Assembly: GCF_003576455.2 (NCBI RefSeq)
Contig: NZ_CP032869.1
Coordinates: forward strand, 1,116,001-1,180,000
Source: Mucilaginibacter celer
Lineage (GTDB): Bacteria; Bacteroidota; Bacteroidia; Sphingobacteriales; Sphingobacteriaceae
Reading direction: 5' to 3'
DNA length: 64,000 nt
Shown here: positions 9,238 through 17,077 of the stretch, one piece after another
Numbering within the stretch: the stretch's first letter is position 1
Layout: each line of letters opens with the position of its first letter
Program-made: the position numbers and the translations under genes
The notes under the pieces: generated by a model
Database searches by the model: none
Told to the model about the DNA's origin: nothing
What the model saw: only the letters and a program-made list of their open reading frames with translations

Positions 9238-9573
9238 ATGAATAATTACTTTTACCCCGTGAAACTACTGTGCCTGTTATTATCTGTTTTTGTACTTGTG
9301 CTTACAGCTAAGCCCTGTTGCTCAGATTATGACTGCCGTGCACAGCTTTCTCCCCAAAAAGAACATGCCGGCAAATCTGCGAAAGAAAAGGAATGCCCCG
9401 GCTGTTCGCCCTTTTTTACCTGCGGTTCATGCGTGGGCTTTATTGTTTCAAAACCGCTTAGTTTTAACACGGTTGTTGTTGCCCAAACTGCTTCCGTTGT
9501 TTATTCCCGCTATAACCAGCCGCTTATCCAGTCGGTGGCACTTTCTGTTTGGCAGCCGCCCAAAATAGGTTAA
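9238..9573 (+). CDS. small exported cysteine-rich protein (DUF6660-like)
   Basis: A 111-residue protein from the ATG at 9238 (an in-frame TTG lies two codons upstream). A hydrophobic N-terminal segment (LLCLLLSVFVLVLTA) is followed by cysteine clusters CCSDYDC and CPGCSPFFTCGSC, then a variable tail. Small Cys-rich proteins of this kind are often coded just before a TonB receptor in Bacteroidota; I believe this corresponds to the DUF6660 family. The closely spaced cysteines could bind a metal ion such as copper or iron, but nothing proves it. It is 56 bases upstream of the receptor gene and probably shares its transcript. It is transcribed divergently from the esterase with less than 100 bases between them. 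Confidence 0.75.
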   Translation: MNNYFYPVKLLCLLLSVFVLVLTAKPCCSDYDCRAQLSPQKEHAGKSAKEKECPGCSPFFTCGSCVGFIVSKPLSFNTVVVAQTASVVYSRYNQPLIQSVALSVWQPPKIG

Positions 9574-9629
9574 TATATCATTTTTACGGCGTTATGGCCA
9601 TCATTCGGTATTAACTTAAACACAATTTA

Positions 9630-11828
9630 ATGAAAAAAATATATGTGCTGATCATAGCACTGCTATATACTGTTGCGGCATATTCGCAAAATACATTTAG
9701 GGCCATTGTTAAAGATGCCAAAACAAACCAACCACTGCCCCGAGCAACCGCGGGCGTTTTAAATACAACTATCGGAGGTTTGGCCGATACCGCAGGGTTG
9801 CTCACATTAAAAAATATCCCCGATGGCAAACAGGTTATCAGGTTTAGCTATATAGGTTTTGAACCAAGGCTCGATACTTTAACTTTCCCGCTACCGCAAG
9901 CCTCGCCAATAGAAATATTATTATCTCCCGAAGGAAAAGGAGAGGGAGCCGAACTTACGGAGGTTGTAGTAGGCGCAGTACGCAGCAGCCGCACCATTGC
10001 CAATATCCCAACCCGTGTTGAGGTTATATCCGGCGAAGAACTGGATGAAAAAGGCAACATGAAACCCGGCGATATCCGCATGCTGCTGGCCGAAAGTACC
10101 GGCATCCAAACCCAGCAAACATCGGCAACCAGCGGTAACTCGAGCATCCGCATCCAGGGGCTGGATGGCAAATATACGCAGATCATCAGGGATGGCTTTC
10201 CCCTGTATTCCGGTTTTTCGGGCGGATTGGGTTTGCTGCAGATTGCCCCGCTTGATTTGAAACAGGTGGAAGTAATTAAAGGCTCGTCGTCAACCCTGTA
10301 CGGTGGCGGCGCAATAGCCGGTTTGGTAAACCTGGTATCAAAAACACCAACCGATGTACCCCGGCTTGATTTTTTACTGAACGGAACCTCGGCCCTGGGC
10401 CTGGATGCAAGCGGTTTCTATTCGCAAAAGTTTAAAACAACAGGTGCCACAGTTTATGCAGCTTATAATCACAGCACGGCTTATGATCCATCGGGCACGG
10501 GCCTTTCGGCTATTCCGCGGTATAATCGTTATACCCTTAATCCTAAGTTGTTTTTTTATATTAATGATGGAACAACCCTTATTGCCGGCATAAACAGTAC
10601 TATCGAAAACCGCATCGGCGGCGATATGGAATATTTGGCAGGCAGGGGAGACGCACAGCATACTTATTTCGAACAAAATAAAACAGGCCGCTACAGCTCG
10701 CAGCTTCAGTTAGATAGTAAGCTATCAGGCAAGGAGAAGATCACCTTAAAAAACAGTCTGAGTTATTTTGATCGCGCAATCACCCTGCCTGGCTACCGTT
10801 TTTCGGGCAAGCAAACATCAACCTATAGCGAAGCCAATTATGCCTATAACGGTGAAAAAACCGATTGGGTAGCCGGTTTAAATTTCCTTACCGATCATTT
10901 TAACGAGGATGCCAATAGCAGTTTTCCGCTGCGTAGTTACGATTATCATACCATAGGCGGCTTCATTCAAAACACCTGGAATGTTACGCAAAAATTTATT
11001 CTTGAATCGGGCCTGCGTATTGACCATCATAACCGCTACGGCACCTTTGTGTTACCGCGTATCTCAGCGCTTTATAAAATCAGTTCGCATTTTTCGAGCA
11101 GGTTAGGCGGCGGTTTGGGTTATAAAGCGCCAAGTGTTTTTACCGAAGATGCCGAGCGTTTATCTTTCAGAAATGTGTTGCCGATAGATGTAAATAATAC
11201 CAGGGCCGAACGATCATATGGTGCTAATTATGATATCACTTACCGTACCGGGCTTTTTGATAACCTGGTTAGTTTAAGCGTTAACCAATTGTTTTTTTAT
11301 ACGCGTATTGATAATCCTATTATCCTGATGCCTTTGGCCAATGGTAACTGGCAATACACACAGCCCCCCGGCGATCTGAACACCAAAGGAATGGAAACCA
11401 ATGTTAAAATAACTTATAATAATTTTAAGCTGTTTTTGGGTTATACCCTGGCCGATGTAAGCCAGCATACCGGTAACAGTTTTGGTAATTACCCGCTGGT
11501 ATCGCGCAACCGTTTAAATAATATTTTGGTTTACGAAATTGAAGACAAACTGAAGCTGGGTGCCGAAGCCTACTACTTTGGCCCGCAGCAATTAAATGAT
11601 GGCACACGCGGACGGGCCTACTGGACAGCAGGTTTTATGGCCGAGAAAATTTGGGAGGGCTTTTCCATCTTCATCAATTTTGAAAACCTTACCAATACGC
11701 GGCAAACCAAATTTGGCCCGGTTTATACAGGCAGTCTCACCGACCCTACATTTAAAGATATTTACGCGCCTCTTGATGGCTTTGTAGTGAACGGGGGTAT
11801 TAAATTGAGGTTGGGCAAGGCGAAGTAA
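9630..11828 (+). CDS. TonB-dependent siderophore/metal-type receptor
   Basis: A 732-residue outer-membrane receptor. A short signal peptide (to about residue 20, AYSQ) precedes a carboxypeptidase-like domain (about 22-95, FRAIVKDAKTNQPLPRATAG), then the plug (about 110-235: VVVGAVRSSRTIANIPTRVE, IRIQGLDGKYTQIIRDGFPL, VEVIKGSSSTLYGGGAIAGL) and a barrel. It has no STN domain, so it does not itself signal to FecR. Plug sequences of this kind are typical of ferric-siderophore, haem or copper receptors. The Cys-rich protein upstream and the enterochelin-esterase-like gene opposite suggest that it takes up a metal chelate that is then hydrolysed. The start is the first ATG with a signal peptide. 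Confidence 0.93.
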   Translation: MKKIYVLIIALLYTVAAYSQNTFRAIVKDAKTNQPLPRATAGVLNTTIGGLADTAGLLTLKNIPDGKQVIRFSYIGFEPRLDTLTFPLPQASPIEILLSPEGKGEGAELTEVVVGAVRSSRTIANIPTRVEVISGEELDEKGNMKPGDIRMLLAESTGIQTQQTSATSGNSSIRIQGLDGKYTQIIRDGFPLYSGFSGGLGLLQIAPLDLKQVEVIKGSSSTLYGGGAIAGLVNLVSKTPTDVPRLDFLLNGTSALGLDASGFYSQKFKTTGATVYAAYNHSTAYDPSGTGLSAIPRYNRYTLNPKLFFYINDGTTLIAGINSTIENRIGGDMEYLAGRGDAQHTYFEQNKTGRYSSQLQLDSKLSGKEKITLKNSLSYFDRAITLPGYRFSGKQTSTYSEANYAYNGEKTDWVAGLNFLTDHFNEDANSSFPLRSYDYHTIGGFIQNTWNVTQKFILESGLRIDHHNRYGTFVLPRISALYKISSHFSSRLGGGLGYKAPSVFTEDAERLSFRNVLPIDVNNTRAERSYGANYDITYRTGLFDNLVSLSVNQLFFYTRIDNPIILMPLANGNWQYTQPPGDLNTKGMETNVKITYNNFKLFLGYTLADVSQHTGNSFGNYPLVSRNRLNNILVYEIEDKLKLGAEAYYFGPQQLNDGTRGRAYWTAGFMAEKIWEGFSIFINFENLTNTRQTKFGPVYTGSLTDPTFKDIYAPLDGFVVNGGIKLRLGKAK

Positions 11829-11835
11829 AGCTTTT

Positions 11836-11930
11836 TGTAGAGACACATCATTTGTGTCTCCCTCAGCACAAGCAACCGTGATTAGTACGTTTGATTTGCA
11901 CGCGGGAGACGCATGTGATGCGTCTCATGC
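11836..11930. repeat. dispersed palindromic repeat, GAGACGCAT family, copy 1
   Basis: Two small palindromes bracket the element: GAGACACA..TGTGTCTC (11840-11860) and GAGACGCAT-GTG-ATGCGTCTC (11906-11926). A second copy with the same layout lies at 18366-18462. Both are intergenic. The shared order of motifs (GAGACRCATCA, GTCTCCC, AGCA, GCGGGAGRCGCATGTGAT) shows they are one family. Confidence 0.7.
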
Positions 11931-11939
11931 ATTAAAAAA

Positions 11940-12491
11940 TTAACGTTTCAGGTAATGCAAGGCCACGTTTCCGTTTTTCATCACTATTGTATCCACCAGT
12001 TCCATTTTCATAACCTCCTTAAGGCTGATGTCATCAAATAATCGCGGTCCCGATCCGGCTATCACCGGCTGTACCACTATGTAAAGCTCATCGATCAATC
12101 CCATCTCCATCAACTGAGAGCGCAGGCTCATGCCACCTATCGAGATCTTTTTACCCGGAAGTTCCTTCAATTTGCGTACTTCCGCCTCCAGGTTATCACG
12201 AATGATGCGCGGACCGCCCGCTACCTCTTCCATCGTACGGGAAACCACAATATTGGGGATGGCGGTAACGGCATTGGCAAATTCATTGGTTCCTTTTGTT
12301 CCGGATTGTGTGCGGGCTACCTCATCCCAATAGGGCGTCATCAACTCGTACATTTTGCGGCCCGTAACTGTCTGATCCACACCTTTCATCAGGTTGGCAA
12401 AATATTCGTGTAATTCTTCGTTGCCGCTTAATTTGGTATGGTCATAGCAACCATCTATGCTGATGTTTAAAGCGCAGATCACGTTTCTCAT
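11940..12491 (-). CDS. dihydrofolate reductase-like (RibD C-terminal domain) protein
   Basis: A 183-residue protein matching the RibD C-terminal / YyaP-YwjB family of DHFR-fold reductases: it begins MRNVICALNISIDGCYDHTK, has GRKMYELMTPYWDEV, and later LPGKKISIGGMSLRSQLMEM and VVQPVIAGSGPRLFDD, the usual NADPH-binding and substrate-side motifs. These stand-alone proteins are common in soil bacteria; their substrates are mostly unknown. It is a single gene between the end of the second TonB receptor (convergent) and the sigma factor gene (same strand, 107 bases upstream). A TACTTTTG box and a perfect 7+7 palindrome lie in that gap, so it probably has its own regulated promoter. Confidence 0.88.
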   Translation of the reverse strand: MRNVICALNISIDGCYDHTKLSGNEELHEYFANLMKGVDQTVTGRKMYELMTPYWDEVARTQSGTKGTNEFANAVTAIPNIVVSRTMEEVAGGPRIIRDNLEAEVRKLKELPGKKISIGGMSLRSQLMEMGLIDELYIVVQPVIAGSGPRLFDDISLKEVMKMELVDTIVMKNGNVALHYLKR

Positions 12492-12536
12492 GGATGATTT
12501 TGTTTGGTTTTGATAAAGATAAGCACATGCCGTTCA

Positions 12537-12566
12537 ATACCGCAGGGCGGTATCGCGACAAAAGTA
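12537..12566 (-). promoter_or_regulatory. candidate promoter -7 box with overlapping operator palindrome
   Basis: On the minus strand TACTTTTG (12559-12566) fits the Bacteroidota -7 consensus TAnnTTTG. Directly downstream lies the perfect palindrome ATACCGC-AGG-GCGGTAT (12537-12553), placed where a repressor would block transcription of the DHFR-like gene. No -33 TTTG is evident. Confidence 0.35.
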
Positions 12567-12598
12567 AGGGGCTTTTAGGCAATGGTAGGTTACTATAA

Positions 12599-13186
12599 CT
12601 AACTCAACAGTAAAATAAGCACCGGTACCGAAACCCCAAGCGACTGGCGAAGCGAGCTAAGCGCTTTGCTCATATGCGCCTCCACTGTTTTTTGTGAGAT
12701 GCCCAGTTCGGCAGCTATCTCGGCGTAAGTTTTATTTTCATCCCGGCTTAGTAAAAATACAATTCGGCATTTTTCGGGCAGTTGGCTAATACCTTGTTCG
12801 ATCCTTTCGCGCAGCTCTTTTTCTTCCAGCCATTGTGTAGTGCTATCCTGAGTTTCATCAAAGCAGAAACTCAATTCATCCAGGTGTTGTTCGCGGCGGT
12901 ATTGCCTGTCGAGGTGGTTAATTACCCGGTATTTTACAGCTACCGAAAGATAGGTAGCCAGGGTGTAGTTTAATTTTAACTCCCTGCGCCGCTGCCACAG
13001 GCTTAAAAATACTTCCTGCACCACTTCTTCTGCCTCAAGCTCATCATCCAAACGATGGTAGGCCACCGCAAAGGTTTTATCCCAATACCTGTTGTACAGC
13101 TCGGTAAAGGCATCGCGGTTGTCGCTGGCCATCAGCTGCAAAAGCTGTTCGTCTGTATGGGCTATATGCGGGTTTGGTGCAGGCAT
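12599..13186 (-). CDS. ECF RNA polymerase sigma factor, FecI/Bacteroides type
   Basis: A 195-residue sigma-70 family protein with region 2 (LQLMASDNRDAFTELYNRYW, then EAEEVVQEVFLSLWQRR for -10-type recognition) and region 4 (LPEKCRIVFLLSRDENKTY, AEIAAELGISQKTVEAHMSK) with its helix-turn-helix. The spacing and wording match the Bacteroidota expansion of FecI-like sigma factors that work with FecR and STN-TonB receptors. A short hydrophobic tail (VPVLILLLS) is a frequent feature of this group. Normally fecR follows the sigma gene; here the FecR of the window lies 4.7 kb downstream on the same strand, behind the DHFR gene, a counter-transcribed TonB gene and the esterase. Partnership with that FecR is therefore an inference. 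Confidence 0.93.
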   Translation of the reverse strand: MPAPNPHIAHTDEQLLQLMASDNRDAFTELYNRYWDKTFAVAYHRLDDELEAEEVVQEVFLSLWQRRRELKLNYTLATYLSVAVKYRVINHLDRQYRREQHLDELSFCFDETQDSTTQWLEEKELRERIEQGISQLPEKCRIVFLLSRDENKTYAEIAAELGISQKTVEAHMSKALSSLRQSLGVSVPVLILLLS

Positions 13187-13220
13187 TATTTTATCTGCAA
13201 TGCTATGTTAAAAAAATGCA

Positions 13221-13250
13221 CAAATTTAACATTCGTGCTTTTTTAACAAG
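13221..13250 (-). promoter_or_regulatory. promoter of the ECF sigma gene
   Basis: On the minus strand TAAATTTG (13221-13228) is a perfect Bacteroidota -7 box; CTTG (13247-13250) sits 18 bases further upstream, close to the -33 TTTG. It lies about 35 bases before the sigma start codon. Confidence 0.5.
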
Positions 13251-13333
13251 CTTTAACAAATTGTAAGTTTAGAGTTATATCCGGCGGTAAAGTTACAAGG
13301 CCGCTGTTATTTAAAAACATTCTGTAACAAAAA

Positions 13334-13360
13334 AGCCGCCCGGAAAAAAACCGGACGGCT
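13334..13360 (-). terminator. rho-independent terminator of the Lys/Ala-rich protein gene
   Basis: A 10-bp stem with one mismatch (AGCCGCCCGG / CCGGACGGCT) and a seven-base loop; on the minus strand it is followed by a run of T. It ends the transcript of the gene at 13467-13817 before the sigma promoter. Confidence 0.75.
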
Positions 13361-13466
13361 AAAAGTATGAGATCAGTTAATAGTTAAAGCCGATTGATAC
13401 GTTAATCAATTGGCTTTTAGGATAGAAAAATAAACGAAACATTACTCTGTTTCTTCTTTTTAAAGC

Positions 13467-13817
13467 TTAAGCAGTTTTTTCAGGTTCTGCGGCTTTAACT
13501 TTTTTGCTTGCCGGCGTTTTTGCGAGTGTTGCAACCACCGGTGCTTTTTCTGCCACAGCTATAACCTCAGCTTTTTTTTCTTTTTTTGCTTTTGGTGCTT
13601 CGGTAACAGTAGCCGCATGTACTACCGGACTGAGTTTTGAAGCTAAAGTTTTAGCCAGGTTTTTTGAAGCTTTGTCGATGGCTTTTTTGGCTTTTTTAAT
13701 ATCGGGTCCAAATTCGCTTACAAGAGTTTCTATTTGGAGTACTAACTTGTCTTTTAACTGTTTTTTTAATGCTTTACGGGCTTGTTTGGTAGCTGCTTTA
13801 TCTTTTATATTTTTCAT
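13467..13817 (-). CDS. small Lys/Ala-rich basic protein, histone H1-like
   Basis: A 116-residue protein made mostly of Lys, Ala, Val and Thr. The N-terminal half is helical and charged (DKAATKQARKALKKQLKDK, FGPDIKKAKKAIDKASKNL); the C-terminal half is an Ala/Lys/Pro tail (APKAKKEKKAEVIAVAEKAP, KTPASKKVKAAEPEKTA) like those of bacterial histone H1-like proteins. It has no signal peptide or membrane helix. Nucleic-acid binding is a guess from composition. The gene stands alone, with its own terminator downstream and about 270 bases of AT-rich DNA upstream. Family assignment is uncertain because low-complexity composition can mislead. Confidence 0.65.
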   Translation of the reverse strand: MKNIKDKAATKQARKALKKQLKDKLVLQIETLVSEFGPDIKKAKKAIDKASKNLAKTLASKLSPVVHAATVTEAPKAKKEKKAEVIAVAEKAPVVATLAKTPASKKVKAAEPEKTA

Positions 13818-14029
13818 GTGAACGGATTATAAAACCTTTGAGTTTGGCGAATTTTTATTTTGATTTGCAAATTTAGGTTAAAATAAAGTTTGTTTAATAT
13901 TATATTTATGTTAACAACTGTTAGGTTTGTTAAGTTTTTATTAATTGATATTCAGCGCCGATAATAAATTAAATACTATTACTCCTGGATATTGATGCGG
14001 ATATTTATCCGTACCGTTGATATTAATTT

Positions 14030-14061
14030 TTTGACGGCCTGTGGGTTAATTCATACCTTAG
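14030..14061 (+). promoter_or_regulatory. promoter of the pyrophosphohydrolase gene
   Basis: TTTG at 14030-14033, 20 bases of spacer, then TACCTTAG at 14054-14061, one mismatch from the Bacteroidota TTTG/TAnnTTTG promoter. It ends 29 bases before the ATG at 14091. Confidence 0.5.
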
Positions 14062-14090
14062 CTGCTTAATTTTATTTGCCTCAGATAACC

Positions 14091-14561
14091 ATGATCAAAG
14101 ATTTAAGCGCGTTAACCCAGGTTGCTGAATTTCACAGCACCTTTAAACATCCTATTGTTGAAAAGCCGGCTATTCCCTCAAAATCACGTTCAGACCTGCG
14201 TGTTGAACTTATTGCCGAAGAGTTGAAGGAATTACAACAGGCTATTAATGATAACAATATGGTTGAAGTGGCCGACGCACTTTGCGATTTGCAATATGTA
14301 TTATCGGGCGCAGTACTGGAGTTTGGTTTAGGCTCGAAATTTAAAGAACTGTTTGACGAGGTACACCGCTCAAACATGAGCAAAGCCTGCAAAACTGTTG
14401 AAGAAGCCGAAGCTACCATCGCGCACTACAAAGCAAAATCAGATACAGACGCTTATTATAAAGAAATTGACGGCCTTTACCTGGTATACCGTACCGCCGA
14501 TCATAAAACATTAAAATCTATCAATTATTCGCCTGCCGATTTGAAAACAATTGTAGGTTAA
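14091..14561 (+). CDS. MazG/HisE-like nucleoside-triphosphate pyrophosphohydrolase
   Basis: A 156-residue all-alpha protein starting at the ATG at 14091 (the frame opens at a TTG 15 bases earlier, but the promoter spacing and sequence favour ATG). It carries the all-alpha NTP-pyrophosphohydrolase metal site: LIAEELKELQQAI in the first helix pair and VEVADALCDLQYVLSG in the second (the ExxE and ExxD pattern). A conserved FKELFDEVHRSNMSKA follows. This group resembles phosphoribosyl-ATP pyrophosphohydrolases and phage MazG-like proteins and probably hydrolyses an NTP to NMP and pyrophosphate. It lies just before rlmF, 25 bases away, probably in one transcript. The exact substrate is not readable. 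Confidence 0.85.
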   Translation: MIKDLSALTQVAEFHSTFKHPIVEKPAIPSKSRSDLRVELIAEELKELQQAINDNNMVEVADALCDLQYVLSGAVLEFGLGSKFKELFDEVHRSNMSKACKTVEEAEATIAHYKAKSDTDAYYKEIDGLYLVYRTADHKTLKSINYSPADLKTIVG

Positions 14562-14586
14562 TTATATATATTAAAAACGCTATCCA

Positions 14587-15543
14587 TTGTCATCATCAGC
14601 ACCCAACAATCCGCCCGAGGCTAAAACAAATATGCATCCCCGCAACAAACATCGCGAGGGTTACGATTTTAAGGCATTAATAAAAACACTGCCTGCATTA
14701 CGCCCTTTTGTGCGGATGAATGATTATGGCAATCAAACCATCAACTTTGCCAACCCGGCTGCTGTAAAAACGCTGAACCAGGCGCTGTTACAACATTATT
14801 ATAGTATAAAGGATTGGGATATCCCGGAAGGTTTTCTGTGTCCGCCAATTCCGGGCCGGGCTGATTATATCCATTACGTAGCCGACCTGCTGGCTTCTTT
14901 TAATAATGGTGTAGTACGCAAAGGCCGCAAGGTGAGGGTGCTGGATATTGGCACCGGTGCCAACCTGGTTTACCCTATAGTAGGTTTTAAAGAATACGGC
15001 TGGAATTTTGTTGGTGCCGAACTTGACCTGGAAGCCATGGCATCGGCACAAAAAATTATCGAACAAAACACCCATCTAAAACTCGCCGTCGAACTAAGGC
15101 AGCAAAGCAAAAAGGCGGATATTTTTAAAGGCATCATCAAACCCGGCGAATTGTTTGATCTCACTATCTGTAACCCGCCTTTTCATGCCTCGGCTAAAGA
15201 GGCGGCAGAAGGTTCGGCCCGCAAATGGGATAATCTTGGGCTGCGAAAGGAGAAACAACGGGTGCTGAATTTCGGCGGCCAAAATACCGAGCTCTGGTAT
15301 CCCGGCGGAGAAGCTAATTTCCTGAAGCTTATGGCCAGTCAAAGCAAGGTATTTGAAAAGCAGGTACTTTGGTTCACTACGCTGGTATCTAAAAAAGAAA
15401 ACCTCAGGGTATTATATAACGCCCTTCAAAAGGAAGGAGTTAAGGATGTGCAAACCATCAACATGTCGCAAGGCCAAAAAGTGAGCCGCATTATGGCCTG
15501 GACTTATTTGACTAAGGAAGAGCAGCAGTCTTTTAACCGTTGA
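14587..15543 (+). CDS. rlmF: 23S rRNA (adenine(1618)-N(6))-methyltransferase RlmF
   Basis: The protein (318 residues from a TTG at 14587, or 303 from the ATG at 14632) follows Escherichia coli RlmF closely: HPRNKH, DWDIPEGFLCPPIPGRADYI, the SAM-binding segment VLDIGTGANLVYPIVG, and the N6-adenine catalytic motif NPPFH (ICNPPFHASAKEA). It transfers a methyl group from S-adenosylmethionine to A1618 of 23S rRNA. I prefer the TTG start because in relatives the HPRN motif is preceded by some residues, but the ATG at 14632 sits directly at it and cannot be excluded. It follows the pyrophosphohydrolase gene and is followed by AT-rich repeats rather than a clear terminator. Confidence 0.93.
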   Translation: MSSSAPNNPPEAKTNMHPRNKHREGYDFKALIKTLPALRPFVRMNDYGNQTINFANPAAVKTLNQALLQHYYSIKDWDIPEGFLCPPIPGRADYIHYVADLLASFNNGVVRKGRKVRVLDIGTGANLVYPIVGFKEYGWNFVGAELDLEAMASAQKIIEQNTHLKLAVELRQQSKKADIFKGIIKPGELFDLTICNPPFHASAKEAAEGSARKWDNLGLRKEKQRVLNFGGQNTELWYPGGEANFLKLMASQSKVFEKQVLWFTTLVSKKENLRVLYNALQKEGVKDVQTINMSQGQKVSRIMAWTYLTKEEQQSFNR

Positions 15544-15645
15544 TTTTTTTGATTACGTTGATTTCGCTGATTTTTTTATTTTTTGGATTACACTGATTTT
15601 GACCGTTGATTTATTTTGATTACGCTGATTGCGTTGATTTTTTTC
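15543..15645. repeat. degenerate GATTACGNTGATT tandem repeat
   Basis: The intergenic stretch after rlmF holds several imperfect copies of TGATTACGTTGATT/TGATTACGCTGATT separated by T-runs. It is not coding and is followed at once by a copy of the GTTCAGAC dispersed repeat. Confidence 0.5.
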
Positions 15646-15646
15646 T

Positions 15647-15700
15647 GTTCAGACAAAATCCTGCTTATCCTAAAAATCCACCCAAATCCTGGTTATGACA
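15647..15700 (+). repeat. GTTCAGAC dispersed repeat, copy 1
   Basis: GTTCAGACAAAATCCT followed by AAATCCACCCAAATCCTGG matches, base for base with few changes, the reverse strand of the sequence just left of the IS3 element (41020-41072). Confidence 0.6.
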
Positions 15701-15721
15701 TCAACGCAATCATTATCCTGA

Positions 15722-16870
15722 TCAGACTCTCAAAAATGTCTTCTTCGTATACAAATAATACAAAAACACCCACTTCACCATCACATAGCAAATAGCCATT
15801 ACCACAATATTATACGGGTTGCCAACCAGTTGGCCTATCCATCCAAAAAAGCCTTCGGTGGTATAATCCCATTTAATGAAATGGCCTGATATGTAGATGA
15901 GGATAGAGTTCATGCCTATCACCCTGAAATAAAAGGCCCATTTTTGATAGCCCTTTACATCAATAATATAATAAAACAAAGCCATCAGCAGTAAACTTAA
16001 ACCGCCTACGTGCAGCACGAACGAGCTTGTCCAAAGGTTTTTGTTGATAGGGAAATCCAGGTTCCAAATTTGCGCCAGGATCAGGAATATTACGCCTATT
16101 ACCGACATTGTAGCCACTTTGCGCATTTGGGTTATCCCGCCTTTTTTGAGTAACGTACCGGTAAGAATTCCCAGAATGCCTGTACTGATAGCGGGAATAG
16201 TTGAAAAGAGGCCTTCCGGATCATGAATACCTAAATACAACCTGCCGGGCAAAATGCTCCGGTCAACAAAGGAAGCAAAATTGCCCTGCATGGTTAAATC
16301 GCCCATTGGGAAGCCTGGTGCCGATGTAAACTTAAGCAGCAACCAGTATCCTATAATAAAAAAACCGAACCAGAACATTTGCCAGCGCTCTTTGCTGTAC
16401 AGGTAAATGATGTTGGCAAACATATAAGCTATACCTATGCGGCCCAGTACGCTGGGGAAGCGGATTTGAGAAATAGGCATTATTTTTAAGCCATTATTTA
16501 CCACAAGGCCCAACAGCACTAAAATAAACGCCCGTTTTATCACCCTTAATAATAGTTGTTGTTTCGATTTGCCTTTTTCTAATTCGCGGCCCACCGAAAA
16601 CGGGGTGGATACGCCGGCCATAAACAGGAACAGCGGGAAGATCAGATCGTAAAGGTGAAAACCATTCCAGTCGGGATGGGTAAACTGGTTGGCTATGGCA
16701 CCCCAAAACGGCGAGCCCGTAGCTTTGGCCATGCCGTGAAAGATCTCTTCGCCACCCATAATCCAAAACATATCAAAGCCGCGCAGGGCATCTAACGAGA
16801 ATAATCGGGTAGGGGCGGCGTTAATATCGTCGGCCTGTTTGGCGCTTGCCTGTGTTGCTGTGGTAACCAT
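15722..16870 (-). CDS. NagX-like / DUF5009 membrane acyltransferase
   Basis: A 382-residue polytopic membrane protein with about ten hydrophobic helices. The start region LFSLDALRGFDMFWIMGGEE, the segment HLYDLIFPLFLFMAGVSTPF and the later FPSVLGRIGIAYMFANI are typical of the DUF5009 / heparan-alpha-glucosaminide N-acetyltransferase-like family, in which a conserved early Asp/Arg and Phe-rich helices form the acyl-CoA channel. Bacterial members (NagX) sit in amino-sugar utilisation loci and are thought to acetylate glucosamine units at the inner membrane. Here there is no amino-sugar gene nearby, so the substrate is open. A promoter fits just upstream. The downstream neighbour on the same strand is none; the gene ends at a repeat. 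Confidence 0.9.
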   Translation of the reverse strand: MVTTATQASAKQADDINAAPTRLFSLDALRGFDMFWIMGGEEIFHGMAKATGSPFWGAIANQFTHPDWNGFHLYDLIFPLFLFMAGVSTPFSVGRELEKGKSKQQLLLRVIKRAFILVLLGLVVNNGLKIMPISQIRFPSVLGRIGIAYMFANIIYLYSKERWQMFWFGFFIIGYWLLLKFTSAPGFPMGDLTMQGNFASFVDRSILPGRLYLGIHDPEGLFSTIPAISTGILGILTGTLLKKGGITQMRKVATMSVIGVIFLILAQIWNLDFPINKNLWTSSFVLHVGGLSLLLMALFYYIIDVKGYQKWAFYFRVIGMNSILIYISGHFIKWDYTTEGFFGWIGQLVGNPYNIVVMAICYVMVKWVFLYYLYTKKTFLRV

Positions 16871-16896
16871 TGGTTTTAACTGATTTAGGGTGCAAC

Positions 16897-16926
16897 TAAA
16901 GATAGGAAAAGGGAAACTATTTCAAA
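16897..16926 (-). promoter_or_regulatory. promoter of the DUF5009 gene
   Basis: On the minus strand TTTG (16923-16926), 18-base spacer, TATCTTTA (16897-16904), one mismatch from TAnnTTTG, about 27 bases before the start codon. Confidence 0.4.
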
Positions 16927-17077
16927 TTATTTTTTTAGATAGATAGACTTTTGAAACGGATTTAAAAAGATTGATTCTGTAGAGATTCTGTGTTAACATC
17001 AAATAATTTTTAGATTTGTTTATTAAGGCGGCACAAGCCAGCCAGATTAGGGCGGTTCATCTTATGATGTCACCGCT

